Assembly: GCA_946407735.1 (NCBI GenBank)
Contig: CAMJPL010000002.1
Span: forward strand, 1 to 64,000
DNA: 64,000 nt
Direction of reading: 5' to 3'
Origin: an uncultured Clostridia bacterium
GTDB lineage: Bacteria > Bacillota > Clostridia > Oscillospirales > CAG-272
Shown here: in pieces, positions 9,270 through 18,165 of the stretch
Layout of the letters: every line of letters starts with the position of its first letter
Position numbering within the stretch: position 1 is the first letter of the stretch
Made by a program: the position numbers and the translations under genes
The notes under the pieces: generated by a model
What the model saw: the letters and a program-made list of their open reading frames with translations, nothing else
The model's database searches: none
Told to the model about the DNA's origin: nothing

Positions 9270-10487
9270 TCAGTCATTGTATTTTCCGTACATCGTCGAC
9301 GGCGGGAGGGTCGCGCCTTCGCCGTTCTCATCCGGGAAGGGCGTCGCGTCGTCGTTTTCATAGAGGACACGCTCCTCTTCACTGGAGAAGTCAGGTATCT
9401 TATAGTTTTCGCCGTGATTCAGACAGCTGCGCCATCCGAGTATGGCCGTCGCCGACATCGCGGCGCCTTTATACACGTCGAAGAACGGTGTCACGCCGCC
9501 GGCGAAATACTCGATGATGTTCTGCACTATCCAGTAGTCGCCGCCGCCGTGACCGGCCTTGACCGCCTTCACGCCCTTCTCGCCCCATGAGGCGGGATCC
9601 GGCGTTACGTAATGTACCTGATCCTCCACGCCCTCGGGCTTTGTATGCGAGAAGTAATATACCCTGACCTTCCCGTCGGTATATCCGCCCTGCTCGACCG
9701 AGCCCATATCGCCGACGATGCGGTAACGGCTGTAATCGGAGGCAGCGGCGGTGCAGCCGGTGAAGGAAGCTGTCATGCCGTTGTCCATCTCGCAGAACAT
9801 CCTCGCCATGCCGTCGTCGTTGGGCCTGAAATCTCGTATCTTTTCAAGCAGATTCGAGTGCGCGGCGCGCGCCGAGACGTATTTCGGCATGCTGCCCGTC
9901 ATATACATGAGCGGCCCCATCGCGTGCGTGACGTAATATGTGCGCGGCATCCATGCCCGCCAGTGGTATTTCGACGGAGTGAGATGATGCAGCTCCTCGA
10001 GATTTCCCGAGTGGTTGTACTCGCCCTCCGCGTAAAGCAGCGTCCCGAGCGTCCCGCCCTCGATCTGATGCTTCATTTCGAGGTTCGACGTGCTGAACGG
10101 GTAGTTCTCGGCGATCATGTATTTCCGCCCCGTCCTCTCGACGCATCTGACGAGATCGACGCACTGCTTCATGGTTGCCGCCGACGTGCATTCGCTCACC
10201 ACGTCCATCCCGGCCTCCATGGCCTTTATCGCGTAGATCGCGTGCTCATGGAAATAGTTGGCGAGGAACACCGCGTTCATGCCGACCTCTCTGCCGTATT
10301 CGATGAACTCGTCGAAATCTCTGAAAAGCTTCGCGTCGGCAAGACCCTTCACATGGTCCAGCTTGTCAGCCTGCTTGTCGCATACGGCGACGATCTTTAT
10401 GACCGACGGGTCCTCCGCCGCTATAAGGTCGATGTAGCTGTTCCCGCGCCAGGCCCCGAACATGCCGATCTTGATCGTGTAACTCAT
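9270..10487 (-). CDS. Gfo/Idh/MocA-family protein, GH109-branch-like
   Basis: A 405-residue Rossmann-fold protein (KIGMFGAWRGNSYIDL at the start) with the dimerisation domain typical of Gfo/Idh/MocA. The usual EKP is replaced by SECTSA. The region YMIAENYPFS and the later GHGGGDYWIV correspond to motifs in GH109, where NAD-dependent oxidation-elimination cleaves alpha-N-acetylgalactosaminides. It could be a glycosidase of that mechanism or a sugar dehydrogenase; this cannot be settled by eye. GGGAGG lies before ATG 10487. It lies between the GH20-like and GH5-like genes in one leftward run. Confidence 0.8.
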   Translation of the reverse strand: MSYTIKIGMFGAWRGNSYIDLIAAEDPSVIKIVAVCDKQADKLDHVKGLADAKLFRDFDEFIEYGREVGMNAVFLANYFHEHAIYAIKAMEAGMDVVSECTSAATMKQCVDLVRCVERTGRKYMIAENYPFSTSNLEMKHQIEGGTLGTLLYAEGEYNHSGNLEELHHLTPSKYHWRAWMPRTYYVTHAMGPLMYMTGSMPKYVSARAAHSNLLEKIRDFRPNDDGMARMFCEMDNGMTASFTGCTAAASDYSRYRIVGDMGSVEQGGYTDGKVRVYYFSHTKPEGVEDQVHYVTPDPASWGEKGVKAVKAGHGGGDYWIVQNIIEYFAGGVTPFFDVYKGAAMSATAILGWRSCLNHGENYKIPDFSSEEERVLYENDDATPFPDENGEGATLPPSTMYGKYND

Positions 10488-10550
10488 AATTGCCTCCCCG
10501 ATCTACTGTTGTTAATAATGCTTGTTTCGCTCTTTTTCTGCCGTGCAGCC

Positions 10551-11987
10551 TCACTGCCAGACCTCGTTCATGTTCCAGCCGGACTTCTCAAAATCGCCCT
10601 CGGTGTCATAGACGCGCCTGAGGATGCAGGCGGCGTCCTCGTTTCTGAGCTTCGGCATCTCGGTGCTCTTCTCCCATACGCACGACGCGGCGTGAGCGGC
10701 GCAGTGCATCCATGCGGGCAGATGATCCCATGTGGTGAGGATGATACCGTATGCGCCGAGGCGTTTGGCGTCGGCGGAAAGGGATCTGATGTTTTCCCAG
10801 TTGTCCCACGGGCAGACCACGGTATCGAAGCCCTTGTCCATGATGAACTTCGTGGTCGGGTTGAAATCATTCTTATACCCGTACTGCCAGTCGGCCATGA
10901 TTATGCGCCGGTCGAGCAGATCTATCGCCTTGTAGGTATCCTTAAAATAGCTGCCGTTCGCGACGATGTCGCCCTCTCCGAAATCCGAGCGGTTGATGAA
11001 CATATCGTGCCAGAGGATCGGGCGGCGTCCGGTCCTGCATACGTCTTCGGTCAGCCGGTTGATGAATTCGGCGAGCAGCTCATGCGGCACGCGTCTGCGG
11101 CAGAGGTCGCAGGTGGCGAAGGAATATGATTCGTCAAAGCCGAGATGGAAGTATTTCCCCTCTCCGCATAGATCGCTCAGCTCCTCCCTTATGTCGGCGA
11201 GAAGCTTGTAGGTATCGGGATTTGACAGGCACCATGTCCAGCCGTCCGGCTCGAAAAGCCGGGAAAGGCGCTGATTGCGGTTGAGCACCACATGGCGGCC
11301 CATGCCTCCCCGCGACTGCGTGGCGTGCCCGAACTGGTTCGACATCGGTATAACTTCCATTCCGTAGCTGCGCGCGAGGTCGATGAGGGGCTTTATCTCC
11401 GCCTTCGTGTATGAATGGCCCTCCCATGACAGCTCGGGACGGCATTCGAAGCGGTATGTCCCCCAGAACTCGAGGATGACATGCGTCATCTTGAGGAATC
11501 CGGCGAGATGGATGGATTTTTCGATATTATACAGCTTCGTTTCCGGGAATACGCAGAAATGCACCGCCCTGAACGGGATCGCCGGGGCATCGTGGACCTC
11601 GGCGGAGGAGATATAGAAGCTCTCCCTGCCTTCGCCGAGCTCTTTCGGCACTATGAGCTGGACAAGAGTCGAAATGCCGTCGAGCAGGGATTTGCCGTCG
11701 GCGGCCCTGACGCACACTCCGGACGGAGAGACATTTATCGAATAGCTGTCGCCGTCATTTAATACGGCGTCGGCGCTGCCGATCTTTAGCGAGAAGCCGT
11801 CCTCCGAAGCCGCGGCGCTCAGCGCCGAGGCGTCGCATGAGAAGCGGCGCCAGAGATACATGACGCGCTCGATCTCACCGGCTTCAAGTCCCGATATCTC
11901 AGCCCGAACGGACGCTCCGAAGAGAAAACACGAGGACTCGTCCTCCTTAAAGGAGACGGGGGCGGGGAACAATCTCTGAAGATACAT
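10551..11987 (-). CDS. GH20-like beta-N-acetylhexosaminidase
   Basis: A 478-residue protein. The N-terminal 120 residues form the alpha/beta domain that precedes the barrel in GH20 (DSYSINVSPSGVCVRAADG). A TIM barrel follows, carrying HLGFDESYSF, equivalent to the HxGxDE signature, with the catalytic pair at Asp285-Glu286. GH20 enzymes use the substrate acetamido group and Asp-Glu to release terminal GlcNAc or GalNAc. No signal peptide is present, so cytosolic action is likely. CDLCRRR after the motif adds a Cys pair. AGAGG lies 7 bases before the ATG. Product GlcNAc could feed the kinase at 47669 (inference). Confidence 0.78.
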   Translation of the reverse strand: MYLQRLFPAPVSFKEDESSCFLFGASVRAEISGLEAGEIERVMYLWRRFSCDASALSAAASEDGFSLKIGSADAVLNDGDSYSINVSPSGVCVRAADGKSLLDGISTLVQLIVPKELGEGRESFYISSAEVHDAPAIPFRAVHFCVFPETKLYNIEKSIHLAGFLKMTHVILEFWGTYRFECRPELSWEGHSYTKAEIKPLIDLARSYGMEVIPMSNQFGHATQSRGGMGRHVVLNRNQRLSRLFEPDGWTWCLSNPDTYKLLADIREELSDLCGEGKYFHLGFDESYSFATCDLCRRRVPHELLAEFINRLTEDVCRTGRRPILWHDMFINRSDFGEGDIVANGSYFKDTYKAIDLLDRRIIMADWQYGYKNDFNPTTKFIMDKGFDTVVCPWDNWENIRSLSADAKRLGAYGIILTTWDHLPAWMHCAAHAASCVWEKSTEMPKLRNEDAACILRRVYDTEGDFEKSGWNMNEVWQ

Positions 11988-12064
11988 TTTTGTTACCTCT
12001 GAATATTATGATCTGCCTGTTTTGTCTGAATTATCATGTGCCGTGAGCGACGTTTCCGGAGCCG

Positions 12065-13414
12065 CTACTCCTTTGCGATATCGCCGACCTTCATTTTCGA
12101 TATATCCGAGTCGGAATCGAATATCGTTTTCACGCCTTTGGTGTATATGTTTTCCGCGATAAGGTTTCCGACCGATCCTTTGCCGCTTATATGCATCAGT
12201 TTGCCGTTCGGTTCCTGATCCTTGAAAACCTTTATATTTCTCAGCACAAGATTGTCTATCTTCTCATACACCCCGATATATTCCGTATCGCGCGGGTCTT
12301 CATCGGTCTCGGTTATCGTCACGTCTTCGATGGAGATATGCCTGATGCGCTGGGCTGTGCCGTGCTGGTCTATGCCGGGATATGCCTTCGGGCTCGAAAA
12401 CGGGAGACCGAGCTCGAAAATCTGCCGGTTGTCGACCGATCCGTGGCAGCGGATGTTTTTGACGGTCACGCTTTCGATATTCCCGCCTATGTTGAACAGT
12501 ATCTGAGGGCGGTAATCATACGCCGGCTTTATGGCCCTGAGATCGACGTTCTCGATAAGGATGCTGCCGAAGTTACCGCGGTTTTCATCCATGAACCACG
12601 GGCATATATAGAATCCGAAGCTGCCGTAACTCCCGCTGACGTTCCGAATCGTGACGCGGTCGAGGCGGCCTTTGTTCCTCGAAAGGAGGCGGATCGCCTG
12701 CTCACCGTCGTCCATGAATATCCCGTCGATTAGAACGTCGGTTATGGAGGACTCAAGATCACCCTCGTCGGGGCCGACATTTATAATATCGTCGCCGACT
12801 CTACCGCCGCAGTTCAGAATATTGAGGAACTGCCCCGGACCCCAGAAATGGAAGCCGTCCTGATTTTCCCGCGTGCCGTACGGAAGCTCGAGCCAGACAT
12901 TCTGCAGCGTCACGCATCTGAAGCAGCCGCACATGAAGGCGAAGGTCCTGAAATCGCGGATAATGACATCACGGACGGTAAGCTGCTCGATCCCGTAAAA
13001 CTCTATCCCGCAGACAAAATGTATGACGTCTTTTCTGACATAATCCGAGACTTCCCTGCCGGACACGTCATGTTCCTGATTCTGACCGTTCTGATGATAT
13101 GTGCCGCCTATCAGGCTGACGTTTTTCGTCGTTATCGTCTTTTCGCCGAAGACCGCGTTTCTTATCATGGCTCGGTTCGACTGCGGTATCTGATAAAACC
13201 CACAGTCCTTCGTAAGGCATTCTATCGTCGTATTGGAGTAGACCCTGAGCTGGCTTATCAGCGCAGCTCCGTCCATTATGAGATAAACCCCGTCGCCGTC
13301 CTTTGCGAGATCGAGCGCCTTCTGCAGCGCATCGGTATCGTCCGTCCCGCCGCCGGTATATACATCGCTGTCAAGCGCCGCGACTTCGCTCGCGTATATC
13401 CTGTGTATCTTCAT
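12065..13414 (-). CDS. Right-handed beta-helix protein, GH28-like
   Basis: A 449-residue protein. It opens with a pectate-lyase-3-type segment (TGGGTDDTDALQKALDLA) and continues as repeated V/I-x-N-x beta-helix coils. QDGFHFWGPG and GDDIINVGPDEGD match the Asp-bearing NTDG and GDD positions of GH28 polygalacturonase-type enzymes, so hydrolysis of a uronic-acid or rhamnose-linked polymer fragment is plausible. The canonical GHG and RIK motifs are not clear, so a related lyase or epimerase remains possible. It has no signal peptide. It is probably first in the leftward glycosidase run ending at 5463. Confidence 0.7.
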   Translation of the reverse strand: MKIHRIYASEVAALDSDVYTGGGTDDTDALQKALDLAKDGDGVYLIMDGAALISQLRVYSNTTIECLTKDCGFYQIPQSNRAMIRNAVFGEKTITTKNVSLIGGTYHQNGQNQEHDVSGREVSDYVRKDVIHFVCGIEFYGIEQLTVRDVIIRDFRTFAFMCGCFRCVTLQNVWLELPYGTRENQDGFHFWGPGQFLNILNCGGRVGDDIINVGPDEGDLESSITDVLIDGIFMDDGEQAIRLLSRNKGRLDRVTIRNVSGSYGSFGFYICPWFMDENRGNFGSILIENVDLRAIKPAYDYRPQILFNIGGNIESVTVKNIRCHGSVDNRQIFELGLPFSSPKAYPGIDQHGTAQRIRHISIEDVTITETDEDPRDTEYIGVYEKIDNLVLRNIKVFKDQEPNGKLMHISGKGSVGNLIAENIYTKGVKTIFDSDSDISKMKVGDIAKE

Positions 13415-13565
13415 TTCGTCAGCCTTTTTGCCGTCTGGTTGTCCTGAATCTGTGTGTCATACGCCCGCCGCGGGATGGTTCCGGAAAGAAAATGCAGACC
13501 TGACTGAAATCTCCCGCGGCAGACGGATTTTATATCATATTCGGATAGAATTGTTCATGTATATA

Positions 13566-13574
13566 TGCTATACT
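13566..13574 (+). promoter_or_regulatory. Extended -10 element before the anion permease
   Basis: TGCTATACT (13566-13574) has the extended -10 TGn, with no good -35 at the right distance. The first start codon is about 56 bp downstream. Confidence 0.4.
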
Positions 13575-13629
13575 TTACTTTCAGCATCCGAATGAACGCG
13601 CCGTTTTACGGGACCGCCATGAATTGAAT

Positions 13630-14769
13630 ATGAGAAAGATACTTGCCTTCCTTAAAAAAGAGCCGATGCTTACCGCGTCCGTCCTCGCAGCGGCGGCAGC
13701 TCTTATAATAACACCGCCCGGGCCGGGCCTTATATCGGATATCGACTGGCGTACCCTCGGCACGCTGCTTATGATGCTCTGCGTCCTCGAGGGCTTCAAG
13801 AAGGAAGACGTGCTCCGGCCGCTGGCCGATCTGTGCGTAAGGTTCGGCAGGATGACGTCGCTGTCGCTGTTTCTGATATTCGGCGTCTTTTTCTCGTCGA
13901 TGTTCGTCACGAACGACGTCTCGCTCATCATCTTCGTGCCGCTGACGATATCCGTCTTCCGAGAAGCCGGGAAGGAAAAATACATCCTGCCGGTCATCTC
14001 GATGGAGAACATCGCCGCGATTCGCGGCTCTCTGCTGACTCCGTTCGGCAGCCCGCAGAATCTTTTCCTATACGGTCAGTCCGGCGTTTCGGCTCCGCAT
14101 TTCATGCTGCACATGCTCCCTCTCTGCGTCATGTCGGCCGCCCTGCTTATCGTATTCGTCATGTGCCTGTACCGCAGGGATATAAAAGAGACGTCAGGCC
14201 TGCCGCAAAAGAAGAGCGAGTCCGGCAGATATTTTCAGCCGAGAAGGACAGCCTATATCGCTCTGTTCGTCGTTGTCATAACGACCATCCTGACACGCAC
14301 CGGGCTTTGGCCGATCTCGCTCGCCGTCGTTCTGATCGCAATACTTATCGTCGACAGGACCGTATTTTTAAGGGTGGATTACGTTCTTCTGATCACATTC
14401 CTCTGCTTCTTCGTGTTCTCGTCGTCGATCTCGTCAAATGCCGCCATCGCCGGATTCCTCAGATCATCGGTAGCGGGACGCGAATACTGGTGGGCGATAG
14501 GACTGAGCCAGATCATATCAAACGTCCCGGCGTCGATCGTGCTTTACCCGTTCTCGGAGAACTTCGCCGGACTCATCTACGGAGCCGACACAGCCGGGCT
14601 CTGCTCGATCATCGGTTCTCTCGCGTCGGTCATAAACTACCGAATCTATGTACGGGAATACCCCGGACGCGGAGGGAAATTCATCAAGGTCTTCACCCTA
14701 GTAAGCTGGGCCTTCTTCATCATTGTCGTCATCCCCGGCCTCCTTCTCAGCGGCTGGGAATTCCTGTGA
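13630..14769 (+). CDS. Anion permease of the ArsB/CitM (ion transporter) superfamily
   Basis: A 380-residue protein with about ten membrane segments. Two conserved loop motifs of the family are present: FVTNDVSLIIFVPLTI near residue 96 and LTPFGSPQNLFLYG near residue 140. The second-half counterpart is SNVPASIVLYPF near residue 298. These transporters move di- or tricarboxylates, sulfate or arsenite; the substrate is unknown. ATG 13630 is preferred over a TTG two codons upstream; no clear ribosome site precedes either. It is a single-gene unit ended by a hairpin, facing away from the glycosidase run. Confidence 0.82.
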   Translation: MRKILAFLKKEPMLTASVLAAAAALIITPPGPGLISDIDWRTLGTLLMMLCVLEGFKKEDVLRPLADLCVRFGRMTSLSLFLIFGVFFSSMFVTNDVSLIIFVPLTISVFREAGKEKYILPVISMENIAAIRGSLLTPFGSPQNLFLYGQSGVSAPHFMLHMLPLCVMSAALLIVFVMCLYRRDIKETSGLPQKKSESGRYFQPRRTAYIALFVVVITTILTRTGLWPISLAVVLIAILIVDRTVFLRVDYVLLITFLCFFVFSSSISSNAAIAGFLRSSVAGREYWWAIGLSQIISNVPASIVLYPFSENFAGLIYGADTAGLCSIIGSLASVINYRIYVREYPGRGGKFIKVFTLVSWAFFIIVVIPGLLLSGWEFL

Positions 14770-14779
14770 GACATTTTTC

Positions 14780-14804
14780 ACGCGCCGCGAAGGCGCGTTT
14801 TTTT
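14780..14804 (+). terminator. Rho-independent terminator of the anion permease
   Basis: ACGCGCC (14780-14786) pairs with GGCGCGT (14792-14798) and is followed by a run of seven T. It starts 10 bp after the stop codon. Confidence 0.9.
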
Positions 14805-14865
14805 ATCTCCGGTGAGGCATCCGTCGGCGGTATGATTTTCCCGACGCGCTGTATTATTCTAAAAT

Positions 14866-14894
14866 AATATAACATATTTATCCTGATCTGTCAA
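14866..14894 (-). promoter_or_regulatory. Orphan leftward promoter antisense to the permease 3' end
   Basis: On the minus strand, TTGACA (14889-14894), a 17-bp spacer and TATATT (14866-14871) are present. No leftward gene follows; transcription would run antisense into the permease gene. Confidence 0.4.
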
Positions 14895-14960
14895 GTGATT
14901 CGGGAAATCTTTCCGGCAAATCGGAGTGCAGGATATTCAGGCATGTGTGTCTGAAAACAT

Positions 14961-14982
14961 CGGCCGGGATCCCTCCCGGCCG
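14961..14982. terminator. Hairpin terminator between permease and GNAT genes
   Basis: CGGCCGGGA (14961-14969) pairs with TCCCGGCCG (14974-14982) around a 4-base loop, with T-rich sequence on both sides. It most likely ends the leftward GNAT transcript. Confidence 0.65.
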
Positions 14983-15122
14983 AGTTCTGTATTTTTCTTT
15001 ATATTATCTGTCTGTTTTTCAGTCTCTTTTCAGAGTCTTTTTCCCTGTTTTGTTCTCATATACACTGCAGATGAAACGAACAGTATCCTGCAGCAGCACA
15101 TGACCTTTTGATATCTCCGCTT

Positions 15123-15656
15123 TTAATTCTCCCATTCCTCACGAAGGATTCGCATCATAACAAAGTCGCTGTACTCACCATTATAGTAATATCCCTGTTC
15201 CTGAATACCTTCCTGCCTGAATCCTATTTTTTTATAGAATTCCAAAGCATCGGTATTGAGGCCCACTACACCGATAGATACACGATTCATTTCATACTCA
15301 TTGAAAGCCATATCCAATATAAGGCGTATTGCTTCTGTACCGTAACCTTTATGCTGTTTTTCTGGGTCCGGAATAATTATTGTCAAGTCAGTACAGCGCC
15401 ATGCGGGAAACATTCTGAGCAATCCCGTTTCACCGATCACCGTGCCGTCCAAGTCCGTGACAGTAAACCACACGGAATCCTCGGATTTATGTTTTTTATA
15501 AATGTATTTGATTTCTTCTTTCTCATTGGTAGGTTCTGTGAATCCGCATTGAAACATAACCAGCGGCTGGTTGAACCAATAAGCAAAGAACTTGGCATCT
15601 TCTGCTTTTTGTTCACGCAGAATAACTCTTTTACCTCTGATTTCTTTATGCTCCAT
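15123..15656 (-). CDS. GNAT-family N-acetyltransferase (RimJ/RimL-like)
   Basis: A 177-residue acetyltransferase. The acetyl-CoA-binding signature lies at about residues 105-130 (EKQHKGYGTEAIRLILDMAF), followed by N-x-DALEFYKKIGFRQEG, the usual GNAT motif B. The N-terminus (RVILREQKAED) matches proteins that acetylate ribosomal proteins, antibiotics or spermidine. The ATG at 15656 has GGAAGG 12 bases upstream; a TTG at 15668 would lie too close to it. Codons are clearly more A/T-rich than in the neighbours, which suggests recent acquisition. It has its own consensus promoter. Confidence 0.88.
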   Translation of the reverse strand: MEHKEIRGKRVILREQKAEDAKFFAYWFNQPLVMFQCGFTEPTNEKEEIKYIYKKHKSEDSVWFTVTDLDGTVIGETGLLRMFPAWRCTDLTIIIPDPEKQHKGYGTEAIRLILDMAFNEYEMNRVSIGVVGLNTDALEFYKKIGFRQEGIQEQGYYYNGEYSDFVMMRILREEWEN

Positions 15657-15749
15657 ACACTTATCCAACCTTCCTGCACCATTGGTGAATTATGAGTTCA
15701 CATTTATCAACCGGGAATGATCCTGTTTTCGGCTTTTATTTTATGTTTT

Positions 15750-15778
15750 ATTATATCATGCCTTCTCCGGCGTGTCAA
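15750..15778 (-). promoter_or_regulatory. Perfect consensus promoter of the GNAT gene
   Basis: On the minus strand TTGACA (15773-15778), a 17-bp spacer ending in TGA, and TATAAT (15750-15755) match the sigma-A consensus at all twelve positions. Confidence 0.85.
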
Positions 15779-15837
15779 GCGGAAGTCCAGATGAGCGGGG
15801 AGAATTTGTATGGGGTGGAGAGGGGGGATCATATATA

Positions 15838-15870
15838 AAGGAAGGGACCTTTTCAGTCCCTTCCCTTTTC
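15838..15870 (-). terminator. Terminator of the seven-gene operon
   Basis: AAGGAAGGGAC-type sequence (15838-15848) pairs with GTCCCTTCCCTT (15857-15868) around a short loop. On the minus strand the stem is followed by TTTATATAT. It lies 28 bp after the NagB-like stop. Confidence 0.85.
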
Positions 15871-15898
15871 ACGAATATGATATTATATAGAGCGATTA

Positions 15899-16849
15899 TC
15901 AGTTGCATTCGGCCTGAAGCGGACCGGCGAGCTCCTTGAGGAAGAACAGCTTGCCGGGGAGAGTCGGCATGAAGGTCGACGGCAGCCATATGGACGGGCC
16001 GTAGCGCAGCGTGCCCCATACCTCAAGGCCCTGCCACATCATGCCGCGTCCGAGAGCTCCGTCGCAGCCGCCGATGCAGTAATCGGAGGAGAGGAAGAGA
16101 GCGGGACCGATGGTGTTGGCGCGGCAGGGGACGAGAGTCGTGCGCGACTTGAATGAGGTGATCGCGTTCTGCTCGATGGTCAGCGGATGCAGCTTGGCGC
16201 CGAGACGGTAGGCGTTGGCCTTCCATTCCTCGAAGGAATTGAACTCGGCGGCGAAATGCGGCTCCCAGAAGGCGATATGGAACATGCGCCCGATGCCGTA
16301 GACGGTCACGAGCTTGGCTCCCTCGGCCTTGAGGGCGGCGATCTTCTCGGGATAGGTCGGAAGATTGGTTTTGGTGGCAAAGTTCCGCTGGCACTCGGGC
16401 ACGGTGAGCTCGCCGAGAGGACCGTAGAAGGCGCCCGTCATGGCGTTCTGGAAGGCTCCCGGATCGTCGGCCGGCAGGGTGTTGCCTTCTCCGTCGGCCC
16501 ACTCGTCCATGTTGAAGCCGTAGACATGAGAGCAGGAGACGTTCCACTCCTTCAGGAAGTAGACGGCCCAGCGGTACATGCCCATCGGGCCTACCGGCAG
16601 GATCAGAGCCAGCTTGCGTCCCTCGTCGCGGGTAGTGCGGATCTGCATGGCGATCTCGTGACCCATCATCATGTCGAAGTCGGCGAGCTGATCGCACTGA
16701 ACCGGCTTGAAGCAGTCGTTCCAGTGCGGCTGTCTGTCAAGTATGTCCTCGGGCGGATTATTACAGCAGTCATCCAGCTTCTGCATATCCCAGCCGGCCG
16801 GGAAGAAGCCTTCAAGAAGAGAGCCTTTAACGGTTGACATGAAATCCAT
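15899..16849 (-). CDS. Glucosamine-6-phosphate deaminase-like (NagB fold) protein
   Basis: A 316-residue protein of the NagB/RpiA/DeoR-like fold. GFNMDEW (Asp115-Glu116) matches the NagB motif [18 protein letters not shown] matches GVGNDGHIAFNEP, keeping His191 and Glu196. The position equivalent to the conserved Asp141 of E. coli NagB is Met189, so ordinary deamination of GlcN-6-P may be altered or lost. NagB acts in the cytosol in amino-sugar catabolism. GGAGG lies 9 bases before the ATG. It is the last gene of a seven-gene operon that also encodes a PIG-L deacetylase. Confidence 0.8.
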   Translation of the reverse strand: MDFMSTVKGSLLEGFFPAGWDMQKLDDCCNNPPEDILDRQPHWNDCFKPVQCDQLADFDMMMGHEIAMQIRTTRDEGRKLALILPVGPMGMYRWAVYFLKEWNVSCSHVYGFNMDEWADGEGNTLPADDPGAFQNAMTGAFYGPLGELTVPECQRNFATKTNLPTYPEKIAALKAEGAKLVTVYGIGRMFHIAFWEPHFAAEFNSFEEWKANAYRLGAKLHPLTIEQNAITSFKSRTTLVPCRANTIGPALFLSSDYCIGGCDGALGRGMMWQGLEVWGTLRYGPSIWLPSTFMPTLPGKLFFLKELAGPLQAECN

Positions 16850-16910
16850 GATGTTTTACCTCCGGATGTATGTTGTTTGTTGCTATCCTGATAAAATTAT
16901 TGAACGGAAA

Positions 16911-18140
16911 TCAGAAATTCTCTATTTCGGAATTGACTATATCCGCCCATTCGGTGAGACACTCGGGACGGCGGCTGATGGTCGTCAGATCCTTGAGCAC
17001 GAAGGCGACGGGCGTGCCGCTACCGCGGCAGGCGGCGAGCGTCTGACGCGTCTCCTTTTTCACCGAATCGACGTCGGGATGACCGCTCGCGACAAAGGCC
17101 GGATTGGATTTCCTCAGCATGACGAAATCCTTTCCCATGGCCTGCGACTGACGCTCGACATTCGTCCATGGGCTGGCCGAGATCGACCGCACCGTCTTCA
17201 TCTTGCGGATTATGCCGATCTTCGAGTCAAGCGGCTCGCAGCAGCCGTAATTTACCCAGCCGAACCTGTCGTAGAGCGGCTTCATGTACTCGATCTCGAA
17301 CTCGTCGTGCATGGCCGGAGAAACCTCCGAGAATATCTGGGCCGCGCCTGAGATCCAGCAATCCTGCGTGCGGATTCGGCTCTGGTCGATATCCCGCCAG
17401 CGCTGCTCGTCGACGTACGTCTCGACGCAGTGGCACTTCGTTCCGACTCCGGCCGCGAGAAGGTTATGCGCTTCAAGCTGGTCGATGTAATCCATCTCGA
17501 TGTCGACCATCTTCCGCATCAGCCTGTGAACGAACTCCGGCTCGTCTATGACGGCGTACAGGCATGACTCGGCGCCTTTGCAGAAGGTTATGAAATCCCA
17601 TATCGCCGCCCAGATCATCACTCCCATCGGCCGCACCTCGAGGATGTCTCCGACGATCTCCTCTGCGTGAGCCTTATTCGCCGCCGTGAGGTCGTCGTGT
17701 ACGGTTATCACATGGTTGTGCAGCTTTTTCAGGGCATCGTCGTCGGCGAGCTGATCTATGTAAAGATGGGTCTGAGCTCCCTTGTGGTCGCTCTCGTCCT
17801 GATTTACCGAATGCACTCCGTATCCGGTGTCCTCGAATACCTTCGATACCGGATAGAACGGCGGGAGCACAAGATCGGCGCCGAAATGGTCGTGACGGTA
17901 CATCTCATAGCGGAAATATGACTCCATACCGCGGAGGAACCCGTCCTCACAGACGCATCTGAGCTCCTCCTCGCCGCCGAACTCATGCCAGCAGATCTGG
18001 TCGATGATAACGGGAGGCCTGGCAGTGCTGTCGAGCGCGTTCAGACGTCCCCAGTTCGCAGCTTTCGCCTTCGTTTCATCGGAAATGGCGATTTCGGCGT
18101 ACCGCTTCGCGAGATCCCGGACGATTTCTCTTTCATTCAT
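16911..18140 (-). CDS. URO-D/MtaA-superfamily protein, divergent
   Basis: A 409-residue protein of the uroporphyrinogen decarboxylase fold, recognised from its TIM-barrel pattern and its MKPLYDRFGWVNYGCCEPLD segment. In methylcobamide:coenzyme M methyltransferases (MtaA, CmuA) a His-x-Cys plus a distant Cys bind zinc. Here the equivalent segment reads YGCCEP, and the paralogue at 18915 keeps HSCG. No heme-biosynthesis genes are nearby, so a methyl-transfer or demethylation role on a glycoside or amine is more likely than heme synthesis (inference). The ribosome site is weak, 25 bp from the preceding gene. Confidence 0.78.
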   Translation of the reverse strand: MNEREIVRDLAKRYAEIAISDETKAKAANWGRLNALDSTARPPVIIDQICWHEFGGEEELRCVCEDGFLRGMESYFRYEMYRHDHFGADLVLPPFYPVSKVFEDTGYGVHSVNQDESDHKGAQTHLYIDQLADDDALKKLHNHVITVHDDLTAANKAHAEEIVGDILEVRPMGVMIWAAIWDFITFCKGAESCLYAVIDEPEFVHRLMRKMVDIEMDYIDQLEAHNLLAAGVGTKCHCVETYVDEQRWRDIDQSRIRTQDCWISGAAQIFSEVSPAMHDEFEIEYMKPLYDRFGWVNYGCCEPLDSKIGIIRKMKTVRSISASPWTNVERQSQAMGKDFVMLRKSNPAFVASGHPDVDSVKKETRQTLAACRGSGTPVAFVLKDLTTISRRPECLTEWADIVNSEIENF

Positions 18141-18165
18141 GACGCTGATAAATTGTGTGGCTGTA

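Larger units (their letters stand above)
14805..15122. other. AT-rich intergenic stretch, no gene seen
   Basis: This 318-bp stretch has no convincing reading frame. It holds one minus-strand promoter-like sequence (14866-14894) and one strong hairpin (14961-14982). Base composition shifts towards A+T here and through the next gene. Confidence 0.6.

Noticed and set aside
9612-11129. Long rightward open frame of about 505 codons
   Set aside because: It lies antisense to the oxidoreductase and GH20-like genes, which have clear motifs and ribosome sites. Such frames arise from the GC-rich codon bias.
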